Position numbers and translations under genes: made by a program. Shown here one piece after another: positions 7,393 through 14,214 of a stretch of 57,575 nt of DNA; the stretch's first letter is position 1, and every line of letters begins with the position of its first letter. This DNA comes from Bacteroidota bacterium. GTDB taxonomy: Bacteria > Bacteroidota > Ignavibacteria > Ignavibacteriales > Melioribacteraceae. The notes below the pieces were generated by a model. That model saw only the letters and a program-made list of their open reading frames with translations, did no database searches and was not told the DNA's origin. The stretch is taken from assembly GCA_021824635.1 (NCBI GenBank), contig JAKAKD010000053.1, positions 1 through 57,575 of the forward strand, in the 5' to 3' direction.

Positions 7393-9018
7393 ATGAACAA
7401 CGCAATTTGCGAAATGGTTGATCCGCATAACGAACCGGTCTATTCATATCTTCCAAATAGTCCGGAAAGAATTAAGCTGCTTAAGGAATTAGAAAGGCAA
7501 TCAAATATTGAAATCGAAATACCGCTAATCATTGGTGGTAAAGAAGTACGAACCGGCAATATCGGTAAGGTTGTTATGCCCCACGATCACGGGCATGTTC
7601 TCGCTACATATCATAAAGCAGGTGAGAAAGAAATAAAAATGGCAATTGACGCAGCCTTGGCAGTAAAAGAGGAATGGATGACAATGTCGTGGGTAGAACG
7701 TTCAGCCATCTTTTTCAAAATTGCCGATTTGATAGCAAAAAAATACCGTTATACCATAAATGCATCAACTATGTTGGGTCAAGGCAAAAATATCTTTCAA
7801 TCTGAAATAGATGCAGTATGTGAATCAATAGATTTTTTACGTTACAATACTTTTTTTGCTTCTCAAATTTATAATCAGCAGCCAAAATCTGATTCAGCAA
7901 CAATGAACAGGTTAGAATATCGTCCGCTTGAAGGATTTGTGTTTGCAATTTCACCGTTCAATTTTACGTCTATTGGCACAAATCTATGTACAGCCCCGGC
8001 TTTAATGGGTAATTCGGTTGTGTGGAAGCCAGCAACGACTTCTCTTCTTTCTAATTATTACTTAATGAAAGTTTATGAAGAGGCTGGTCTGCCAGGCGGA
8101 GTTATCAATTTTATTCCTGGTGCCGGTTCAACAATTGGCAATATAGTTCTGAATGACAAGAACTTAGCCGGAATTCATTTTACGGGGGGGACAAATACAT
8201 TTAACGGTTTATGGAAAAAAGTTGGAGAGAATTTGGATAACTATGTTTCATACCCTAAACTTGTTGGCGAGACGGGTGGAAAAGATTTTGTGGTTGCTCA
8301 TCCCTCGGCTGATCCTCTTGAAGTAGCGACCGCACTAATAAGAGGTGCATTTGAATATCAAGGGCAAAAATGTTCAGCCGCTTCACGTGCGTATCTACCA
8401 AAATCTCTTTGGAGTGAAATTAAGAATCACATGTTGAAGATGTTGAAAGAAATCAAAATGGGAGATGTACAAGATCCGAACAATTTTATTAATGCTGTAA
8501 TTGATGAAACTGCTTTCGATTTTATTATGGGCTATATTGAAAAAGCTAAGAACACTAAAGACGCGGAAATATTAATTGGTGGTAAGGGAAATAAAAGCAA
8601 AGGCTATTTTATTGAACCAACAGTAATTCAAGCATATGATCCTCACTTTATCACAATGGAGGAAGAAATTTTCGGGCCTGTATTAACGGTATATGTCTAT
8701 GAAGATGAAAAATTTGAAGAAACATTAAAACTGGTTGATCAAACTTCCCCCTACGCATTAACCGGTGCAATTTTCGCAAAAGATAGAAGAATGCTTTCTC
8801 ATATGTGCAGAGCTTTAAGATATTCTGCCGGCAATTTCTATTACAATGATAAACCAACAGGTGCAATGGTAGGATTACAACCATTTGGCGGCGCGCGAAA
8901 ATCCGGAACAAACGATAAAGCTGGTGGATATATGAACCTGATCAGATGGACAAGTCCCCGCACAATTAAAGAAACTTTCATACCGGCAACTGATTACAAA
9001 TATCCTTATATGGATTAA
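7393..9018 (+). CDS. 1-Pyrroline-5-carboxylate (L-glutamate gamma-semialdehyde) dehydrogenase, copy 1
   Basis: An NAD-dependent aldehyde dehydrogenase of 541 residues that oxidises glutamate semialdehyde to glutamate, the last step of proline breakdown. The catalytic Cys is C327 in GQKCSAAS, the general base E293 in VGETGGK, and the cofactor loop is FTGGTNTF. The N-terminal 70 residues and the C-terminal FGGARKSGTNDKAG block are typical of the P5CDH subgroup. AGGAGAAC before the ATG supports the start. It lies 23 bases behind wtpC, an unexpected place; a paralogue with the same layout is at 14215-15852. Whether this copy serves another semialdehyde, or is simply co-transcribed with tungstate uptake, is unknown. 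Confidence 0.92.
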   Translation: MNNAICEMVDPHNEPVYSYLPNSPERIKLLKELERQSNIEIEIPLIIGGKEVRTGNIGKVVMPHDHGHVLATYHKAGEKEIKMAIDAALAVKEEWMTMSWVERSAIFFKIADLIAKKYRYTINASTMLGQGKNIFQSEIDAVCESIDFLRYNTFFASQIYNQQPKSDSATMNRLEYRPLEGFVFAISPFNFTSIGTNLCTAPALMGNSVVWKPATTSLLSNYYLMKVYEEAGLPGGVINFIPGAGSTIGNIVLNDKNLAGIHFTGGTNTFNGLWKKVGENLDNYVSYPKLVGETGGKDFVVAHPSADPLEVATALIRGAFEYQGQKCSAASRAYLPKSLWSEIKNHMLKMLKEIKMGDVQDPNNFINAVIDETAFDFIMGYIEKAKNTKDAEILIGGKGNKSKGYFIEPTVIQAYDPHFITMEEEIFGPVLTVYVYEDEKFEETLKLVDQTSPYALTGAIFAKDRRMLSHMCRALRYSAGNFYYNDKPTGAMVGLQPFGGARKSGTNDKAGGYMNLIRWTSPRTIKETFIPATDYKYPYMD

Positions 9019-9134
9019 ATGAAAGTGAATATTGAGAAATTGTAAAAACATTGGTTCAAAAGTGTCTTACAATAAAATTTCAACCGGGGGGATTCTCTTT
9101 TGTTGGAGTATTAATGGAGTTATAAGAGATAGAA

Positions 9135-10142
9135 ATGAAAAAAATATTTTTGTTTATTATTCTACTAGCTTTACCTCTTATCGCACAAGATAAGAATGAG
9201 AACACGCCAAGTTTTTTTGATGATTCGGAAGTAAAAGAGTATGCGCTCAAATCAATTATTGTTGATGGCGAAGTTGAGAACCCCGGTGCTGTTGATTTAA
9301 CTTCGCTTCCGTTGCACGGTTTTCCGATGAAAAATCTTACTTACGGAACTGATAAGAATAAATTTATTGGCGCTTACTTTGTAAGTGGATATTCTCTTTT
9401 CAATATTATCAATACAAAGAAGATTAAGAAAGCCAACGAAGAAGAATTCAAACCTGCTGTTGATCTATATGTTGTTGTCGAGAACGATAAAGGGGAAAAA
9501 ACTGTATTCAGCTGGGGAGAAATATTTTATTCTAAGAATAACTTTGATGCAATAATAACAAAAACCGTTGGCGCAATTAATCCGGGCAAAATGAAGATAA
9601 AATGGCCGCTGCCGGAAGTTTCTCAAGTGGTTTGCAGTAATGACGCATTTAATTTCAGAAACATTACAAATCCGGTTAAGATTACAGTGAAATCTTTTGC
9701 CGGAAATTATTCCAAAGATAGAGTGAAGGAAACTTATTCTCCGGAAATAAAAATTGTAAAAGGAGAAAATAATTTTGTAATCAAAGATGCTGCCGGAACT
9801 GAAACAAGAAAATTCAGAGGTATAAGTTATGGGCACGGCAGGGGCTGGAAAGGAATGGATGATGTTGAAGGATTTGTATTTGCATCGGCTCTACAAAAAA
9901 ATATAAAATTGGATATGGATGAAATCCGCAATACAATACTCTGTGTTTCGGCTAAGGATGGTTACCGCGCCACGTATAGTCTAAGTGAAATAATAAACAG
10001 AAATGATATGAATGATTTTTTACTGATCGAAAAAAACGGCGCTACTGATGACGGCAGATTTAATTTATTTGCCACACCCGATTTCTTTGTTGATCGGAAT
10101 GTGCGCTCGGTAGAGAAAATTGAGTTTCTAAAAATCAAATAA
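9135..10142 (+). CDS. Secreted protein with tandem sulfite-oxidase-like (Oxidored_molyb) folds, no visible Mo-ligand Cys
   Basis: A signal peptide (MKKIFLFIILLALPLIAQ) is followed by two stretches that look like the molybdopterin-binding fold of sulfite oxidase relatives. The first is IIVDGEVENPGAVDLTSLP with FSWGEIF (about residues 40-140); the second, near 225-335, has VSAKDGYRATYSLSEI, a phrase common in that superfamily. The Arg-Cys motif that supplies the molybdenum ligand is not evident: the VVCSNDAF Cys at about 175 is not in the usual context. The protein may bind a pterin without catalysis, or only share the fold. It lies between P5CDH and moeA, which fits the cofactor theme. Family assignment is moderate, function unknown. 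Confidence 0.55.
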   Translation: MKKIFLFIILLALPLIAQDKNENTPSFFDDSEVKEYALKSIIVDGEVENPGAVDLTSLPLHGFPMKNLTYGTDKNKFIGAYFVSGYSLFNIINTKKIKKANEEEFKPAVDLYVVVENDKGEKTVFSWGEIFYSKNNFDAIITKTVGAINPGKMKIKWPLPEVSQVVCSNDAFNFRNITNPVKITVKSFAGNYSKDRVKETYSPEIKIVKGENNFVIKDAAGTETRKFRGISYGHGRGWKGMDDVEGFVFASALQKNIKLDMDEIRNTILCVSAKDGYRATYSLSEIINRNDMNDFLLIEKNGATDDGRFNLFATPDFFVDRNVRSVEKIEFLKIK

Positions 10143-10160
10143 ATATCTGTAATGAAGTTG

Positions 10161-10252
10161 TCTCAAAGTAATTGTTCAAGAAATAATCTGCGAAAATCTT
10201 TTTAATCTATGTCATCCGTGGGCTATTCTATTATAAAATATTACTTTTGAGA
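10161..10252. repeat. Short interspersed element with TCTCAAA-type inverted ends
   Basis: The spacer before moeA starts with TCTCAAAGTAA (10161-10171) and ends with TTACTTTTGAGA (10241-10252), an imperfect inverted repeat. Inside is GCGAAAATCTTTTTAATC followed by ATGTCATCCGTGGGCTATTC, a degenerate copy of the repeat seen at 28044-28132 and 39663-39762. The element ends just before the moeA ribosome site. Confidence 0.55.
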
Positions 10253-10279
10253 CGGTCTCTTAACTGTAAGGAAAGAATA

Positions 10280-11455
10280 ATGATTTCTCTTGAAGATGCA
10301 ATAGACATAATAAAACAGAATAAATATCTGCTCGGTACTGAAAAAGTCGATTTCCGTGAGAGCGTAAACCGGATTTTACGTGAAGATGTCATTTCCGATA
10401 TTGACATGCCGCCTTTCGATAAATCGGCAATGGATGGCTACGCTTGTCGGAGAGAAGATTTATCCAACGAACTTAACGTTGTTGAAATAATTCAAGCCGG
10501 ATATGAGCCGCAAAAGAAGATCGGGAAAAACGAATGTTCAAAAATAATGACCGGCGCAATGATGCCGGAAGGTTCCGATTGCGTAATTGTCATTGAAGAA
10601 GTTGAAGAACTTCCGGGAAATAAAATAAAATTTAAAGGCGAAAAAACTTCTAACAATATTTGTGTTATCGGAGAAGATGTTATTCTTGGACAAAAATTAG
10701 TATCAAGCGGAACAAGAATTACGGCAAAAGAAATAGCATCGCTTGCTTTGTGCGGAAAGGTAAATCCAACGGTTAGTAAAAAACCGAAGATCGGTATCAT
10801 TGCAACCGGAGACGAAATTGTTGAGCCGGATTTAATTCCTAAAAAATCGCAGATTAGAAATACAAACTCCTATCAGTTAATGGCTCAATGCTTCCAATTC
10901 GGCTGCAAACCAAAATATTACGGAATAGCAATTGATGCGGAAGATGAGATCAGTAAAGCCATCATTAAAGCAAAAGAAGAAAATGATTTGGTGATTATAA
11001 CGGGCGGTGTTTCGACTGGAGATTTTGATCTGGTCCCCGCTGTTTTAATTAAAAATGGATTTAAAATTCTTTTCGATCAAGTCGCTATACAACCGGGCAA
11101 GCCAACAGTATTCGGCAGAGACGGAAATAAATTTGTTTTCGGAATGCCGGGCAATCCGGTTTCCTCTTTCGTCTGTTTTGAAATATTTGTTAAAGAATTT
11201 CTTGCCGGATTGATGGGACTAAATAATCATACAAGAATTTTCAAGATGAAGCTGGCAAAAGAGATAAAGCGGAAAAAAAATAAACGACTAGCATGGATTC
11301 CGGTAAAAATAAATCCGGAAGGAAAAATAGAACCGGTTGAATATCATGGCTCGGCACATATTAATGCGTTGGCGTTTGCGGATGGAATTACTTCAATTCC
11401 AATAGGCGTCAACGAGATAAAGGAAGGTAGCGTAGTTGATGTTAGACAGATTTAA
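10280..11455 (+). CDS. moeA: Molybdopterin molybdenumtransferase MoeA
   Basis: MoeA inserts molybdate (or tungstate) into adenylylated molybdopterin in the cytoplasm. Visible motifs are DMPPFDKSAMDGYA near residue 44, IMTGAMMPEGSDCVI, GIIATGDEIVEP, IITGGVSTGDFD and FGMPGNPVSS, covering domains I to III, and a C-terminal beta-barrel domain IV. The start at 10280 (MISLEDAIDI) has an AAGGAAAG ribosome site; an in-frame TTG at 10247 lies in the upstream repeat and is unlikely. Length 391 residues is normal. Its last 17 bases overlap moaA, so moeA-moaA-moaC form one coupled operon. Confidence 0.95.
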   Translation: MISLEDAIDIIKQNKYLLGTEKVDFRESVNRILREDVISDIDMPPFDKSAMDGYACRREDLSNELNVVEIIQAGYEPQKKIGKNECSKIMTGAMMPEGSDCVIVIEEVEELPGNKIKFKGEKTSNNICVIGEDVILGQKLVSSGTRITAKEIASLALCGKVNPTVSKKPKIGIIATGDEIVEPDLIPKKSQIRNTNSYQLMAQCFQFGCKPKYYGIAIDAEDEISKAIIKAKEENDLVIITGGVSTGDFDLVPAVLIKNGFKILFDQVAIQPGKPTVFGRDGNKFVFGMPGNPVSSFVCFEIFVKEFLAGLMGLNNHTRIFKMKLAKEIKRKKNKRLAWIPVKINPEGKIEPVEYHGSAHINALAFADGITSIPIGVNEIKEGSVVDVRQI

Positions 11456-12239
11456 TAGACAAATAAATTATCTCAGAATCAGCGTTACGGATAGATGTAA
11501 TCTTCGATGTGTTTACTGCATGCCGGAAGAAGGAATCAAACTGATTGATCATGGTTCAGTTCTTTCTTTTGAAGAGATCACAGAATTCACCAAGGTCGCC
11601 GTTGAAATGGGAATAACAAAAGTCCGCATTACCGGAGGTGAACCGCTTGCAAGAAGGGGAACGGTAAACCTTGTGAGAATGCTCTCCGGGATAAATGGAA
11701 TAGAAGATCTTTCAATGACAACTAACGCTATTCTTCTTCCTAAGTATGCTCACGAATTAAAAGAAGCCGGATTGATGCGAGTGAATATCAGTCTCGATAG
11801 TATTGATCCCGAAAAGTATAGATTGATTACCAGAGGCGGCAATATTCAAAAAGTGTTTGATGGAATTAGCGCCGCAATGAATGCGGGATTGTCGCCAATT
11901 AAAATAAATTGTGTTATTAAAAAATCAATTGACGAACCGGATGCAATTGCGGTAAAAAAATATTGCGGTAGAAATGATTTAATCGCCAGATTCATTTATG
12001 AAATGGATATTGAGAAAGGTGAATTTGGAATTGTTCACGGCGGCAGCGGAGGCGATTGCGCCAACTGCAACCGTTTGCGTTTAACTAGTGACGGCTTTTT
12101 GAAACCATGTTTATTCAGTGATATCTCTATTAACATTAGAAAAACAAATTACAATGAAGCGGTTCTATTGGCTTTAGAGCAGAAACCAAAATGCGGACTC
12201 AACAGTACTTCTCATAAGTTTTATAATATCGGAGGATGA
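11439..12239 (+). CDS. moaA: GTP 3',8-cyclase MoaA, compact form
   Basis: Radical SAM enzyme that starts molybdopterin synthesis from GTP. The N-terminal cluster Cys are C20, C24 and C27 (CX3CX2C), followed by ITGGEPL. The second cluster is C207, C210 and C224 (CX2CX13C) within CANCNRLRLTSDG. The protein ends in the conserved GG. At 266 residues it is about 60 shorter than the usual MoaA: after the INCVIKK strand it goes almost directly through EMDIEKGEFGIVHGG to the second Cys set. Similar compact forms occur, as far as I recall, in other Bacteroidota, so it is probably functional. ATG 11439 is inside the moeA end, with AAGGAAGG upstream; TTG 11436 is possible. Confidence 0.9.
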   Translation: MLDRFNRQINYLRISVTDRCNLRCVYCMPEEGIKLIDHGSVLSFEEITEFTKVAVEMGITKVRITGGEPLARRGTVNLVRMLSGINGIEDLSMTTNAILLPKYAHELKEAGLMRVNISLDSIDPEKYRLITRGGNIQKVFDGISAAMNAGLSPIKINCVIKKSIDEPDAIAVKKYCGRNDLIARFIYEMDIEKGEFGIVHGGSGGDCANCNRLRLTSDGFLKPCLFSDISINIRKTNYNEAVLLALEQKPKCGLNSTSHKFYNIGG

Positions 12240-12698
12240 ATGAAAAAGTTGTCGCATGTTGATTCTAAAGGACGCGCCGATATGGTTGATGTAACAGCAA
12301 AGAAAATTCAATACCGGAGTGCCCGCGCCGAGGGATTCATTCGGCTTCAATCATCAACAATTGCGCTTATCAAAAGAAATAAAATGATAAAGGGAGATGT
12401 TCTGACTGTTGCAGAGATTGCCGGAATACAAGCCGGTAAAAAAACATCGGATCTAATTCCGCTTTGTCATCCTTTGCAAATAACAAAGCTCGATGTAAAG
12501 TGCGAAATAATTAAGCAAGGTGTTAGAGTTAAAAGCTTTGCGAAATGCGTTGGTCAAACCGGAATTGAGATGGAAGCTCTCACTGCCGTTTCTGCGGCTT
12601 TGTTAACAGTTTATGATATGTGTAAAGCGGTTGATAAGAAGATGACGATTGAACGGATTCGATTGATTGAAAAAATAAAAAGTGATGAAGAAATCTAG
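12240..12698 (+). CDS. moaC: Cyclic pyranopterin monophosphate synthase MoaC
   Basis: Second enzyme of molybdopterin synthesis, converting the MoaA product to cyclic pyranopterin monophosphate. Conserved residues are present: RSARAEGFIRL (26-36), catalytic-type K51 in MIKGDVL, PLCHPLQITKL with H77, and GIEMEALTAVSAALLTVYDMCKAVD (108-132) with D126 and K129. Length of 152 residues is standard. The ATG follows the moaA stop directly and GGAGG precedes it inside the moaA end. The gene order is then interrupted by the palindrome-flanked GIY-YIG unit before the MOSC-MogA gene. Confidence 0.96.
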   Translation: MKKLSHVDSKGRADMVDVTAKKIQYRSARAEGFIRLQSSTIALIKRNKMIKGDVLTVAEIAGIQAGKKTSDLIPLCHPLQITKLDVKCEIIKQGVRVKSFAKCVGQTGIEMEALTAVSAALLTVYDMCKAVDKKMTIERIRLIEKIKSDEEI

Positions 12699-12720
12699 TT
12701 ATTTTTAATAATGGAAAAAG

Positions 12721-12746
12721 TGTCATCCCCGCGCAAGCGGGGAACC
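12721..12746. repeat. Left palindromic repeat of the GIY-YIG unit
   Basis: TGTCATCCCCGCGCAAGCGG followed by GGAACC forms a stem TCCCCGC/GCGGGGA with a four-base loop. It is an inverted copy of the repeat at 13055-13080 (20 of 26 bases match after reversing), and the stem differences are paired, so both copies keep a perfect hairpin. Confidence 0.9.
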
Positions 12747-12759
12747 AAAAACTTTTTTT

Positions 12760-13047
12760 ATGCAATACTATGTATATATACTTTCCAGTAAAAGAAATGG
12801 CACTCTTTACATTGGGGTTACCAATGATCTTAAAAGAAGAGTTTATGAACATAAGAACGGGCTTATAGATGGATTTACAAAGAAATATTCCATTAAAAAT
12901 CTTGTTTACTATGAACAAACAAACGATATACATGAAGCGATACTTAGAGAAAAAAGACTTAAAAAGTGGAATAGGAGTTGGAAAATTAAATTGATTGAAG
13001 AAATGAATCCCGACTGGAAAGATTTATCTGAAGATTTTTCATATTAA
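12760..13047 (+). CDS. Small GIY-YIG nuclease-domain protein
   Basis: The 95-residue protein is a bare GIY-YIG nuclease domain of the UvrC/SLX1-like short type. The two core strands are YYVYILSS and TLYIGVT, followed by the Arg-bearing helix DLKRRVYEH and by AILREKRLKKW with the metal-binding Glu. It ends in WKDLSEDF, common in this small family. No extra DNA-binding domain is present. There is no Shine-Dalgarno before the ATG; only the left repeat and a T-run precede it, so expression may be low or depend on read-through from moaC. Stand-alone proteins of this type have no settled role; here the flanking repeats suggest a link to repeat mobility (inference). Confidence 0.88.
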   Translation: MQYYVYILSSKRNGTLYIGVTNDLKRRVYEHKNGLIDGFTKKYSIKNLVYYEQTNDIHEAILREKRLKKWNRSWKIKLIEEMNPDWKDLSEDFSY

Positions 13048-13054
13048 AACTTAT

Positions 13055-13080
13055 GGATTCCCACTTACGTGGGAATGACA
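13055..13080. repeat. Right palindromic repeat of the GIY-YIG unit
   Basis: GGATTCCCACTTACGTGGGA followed by ATGACA forms the stem TTCCCAC/GTGGGAA with loop TTAC. It is the inverted partner of 12721-12746. It lies 20 bases before the MOSC-MogA gene, whose own AAGGAG ribosome site is intact. Confidence 0.9.
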
Positions 13081-13099
13081 GTAGAGAATAAGGAGTTCT

Positions 13100-14053
13100 A
13101 TGAATCACAAATTTGATGAATCAAATATATATGTCGTCTCTCTCAACATATCCGAAGAAAAGGGTACAATTAAAACTCCAAGAGAAAGAGTTGAAGTTGA
13201 TGAAAGAGGAATTGTCGGCGATGCTCATTCAGGCAAATGGCATAGGCAAGTAAGCATGCTTGCACAAGAAGACATTGAAAAATTTTCTCTGTTGGACGCT
13301 GATAAGAGAGAATTCCAACCGGGAGAATTTGCAGAAAATATTACAACTCGCGGAATTGATTTTAAAAAAGTCAGCATTCTCGACCGCTTCAAAATCGGGG
13401 AAGTGGATCTGGAACTAAGTCAAATTGGAAAAATGTGCCACGGTGACGGCTGTGCAATATTTGTAGAGGTAGGGAAATGTGTTATGCCAAAATCCGGAAT
13501 ATTCACACGTGTTATAAAAGGCGGAACTATCAGGAAAGGCGATATTATCGAATATCATCCGAGACCATTGAAAATAAAGGTGATAACGCTTAGTGATAGA
13601 GCAAGCGAAGGTGAATACAAAGACAAGAGCGGACCAAAAATTAAAGAGCTGCTTGAAAAATATTTTCAAGACAAACGCTGGCATACGGAATATTATTATT
13701 CATTAATTCCCGATGACGAGAAAAAATTGAGAGATGAATTACAAAAATCAATGGATGATAAAATTGATATAATTTTTACAACCGGCGGTACGGGTATTGG
13801 ACCGCGCGACATTACTCCCGATGTTATAGAAAAATTTTGCGATAAACTTGTGCCCGGTATTATGGATCAGATCCGATTGAAAAATTTTGATAAACTGCCT
13901 TCGGCAATATTGAGCAGATCTTTATTCGGCGTTAAGAATCAGACACTAATCTTTTCTTTTCCCGGAAGCGTTAAAGCTGTTGAGGATTATTTAGGCGAGA
14001 TTACAAAAATTCTGGAACACTCCATTTTAATGCTACACGGGTTGGGTCATTAA
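13100..14053 (+). CDS. MOSC domain fused to molybdopterin adenylyltransferase (MogA/MoaB)
   Basis: Two domains in one 317-residue chain. Residues 1-153 form a MOSC (Moco sulfurase C-terminal) domain with GIVGDAHSGKWHRQVSML and the Cys motif GKMCHGDGC (C113, C118). Residues 158-317 form a MogA/MoaB domain with VITLSDRASEG, TTGGTGIGPRDITPD (227-241) and the FSFPGS motif that binds the pterin dithiolene region. MogA adenylylates molybdopterin before MoeA inserts the metal; the MOSC part may handle sulfur or cofactor. Start has AAGGAG. It is separated from moaC only by the GIY-YIG unit, so it probably belonged to the moeA-moaA-moaC operon. Such fusions occur in other bacteria. Confidence 0.92.
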   Translation: MNHKFDESNIYVVSLNISEEKGTIKTPRERVEVDERGIVGDAHSGKWHRQVSMLAQEDIEKFSLLDADKREFQPGEFAENITTRGIDFKKVSILDRFKIGEVDLELSQIGKMCHGDGCAIFVEVGKCVMPKSGIFTRVIKGGTIRKGDIIEYHPRPLKIKVITLSDRASEGEYKDKSGPKIKELLEKYFQDKRWHTEYYYSLIPDDEKKLRDELQKSMDDKIDIIFTTGGTGIGPRDITPDVIEKFCDKLVPGIMDQIRLKNFDKLPSAILSRSLFGVKNQTLIFSFPGSVKAVEDYLGEITKILEHSILMLHGLGH

Positions 14054-14106
14054 ATTGAAGGAGACTCTCTAATTCATTCTACTGGTAAGTTCATTTAAGA
14101 ATTGTA

Positions 14107-14185
14107 GTCGTTCCCGCGAAAGCTTGCCTACCGGCAGGCAGGCGGGAATCCAGAAAAATAGACTCCCGCATACGCGGGAGTGACA
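14107..14185. repeat. Inverted pair of palindromic REP-like repeats, one with a nested hairpin
   Basis: The first unit (14107-14151) has the stem TTCCCGC/GCGGGAA and an expanded loop containing a second near-palindrome, TGCCTACCGGCAGGCA. The second (14161-14185) is GACTCCCGCATACGCGGGAG followed by TGACA. They face each other like the other pairs and lie between the convergent MOSC-MogA and P5CDH copy 2 genes, where they may terminate transcription. Confidence 0.85.
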
Positions 14186-14214
14186 AAATATTTCGGAGCT
14201 CGCCAGAAGATTTT

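Larger units (their letters stand above)
12721..13080 (+). mobile_element. Candidate 360-bp mobile unit: GIY-YIG gene between inverted palindromic repeats
   Basis: The GIY-YIG gene is framed closely by two inverted 26-base palindromes: 13 bases separate the left repeat from its ATG and 7 bases separate its stop from the right repeat. The whole unit lies between moaC and the MOSC-MogA gene, which otherwise would be adjacent pathway genes on the same strand. Repeat pairs without a gene occur at 2112-2174 and 14107-14185. This pattern suggests a REP-like element with its own nuclease, but movement is not shown and no target-site duplication is obvious. Confidence 0.5.

Noticed and set aside
12580-12933. 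Minus-strand frame of 117 codons over the GIY-YIG gene start
   Set aside because: It includes the peptide FPACAGMT, which comes from reading the palindromic repeat, and is antisense to moaC and the GIY-YIG gene.
12721-14185. CRISPR array made of the palindromic repeats
   Set aside because: Copies are few, unevenly spaced and alternate in orientation, with no regular spacers and no cas genes.
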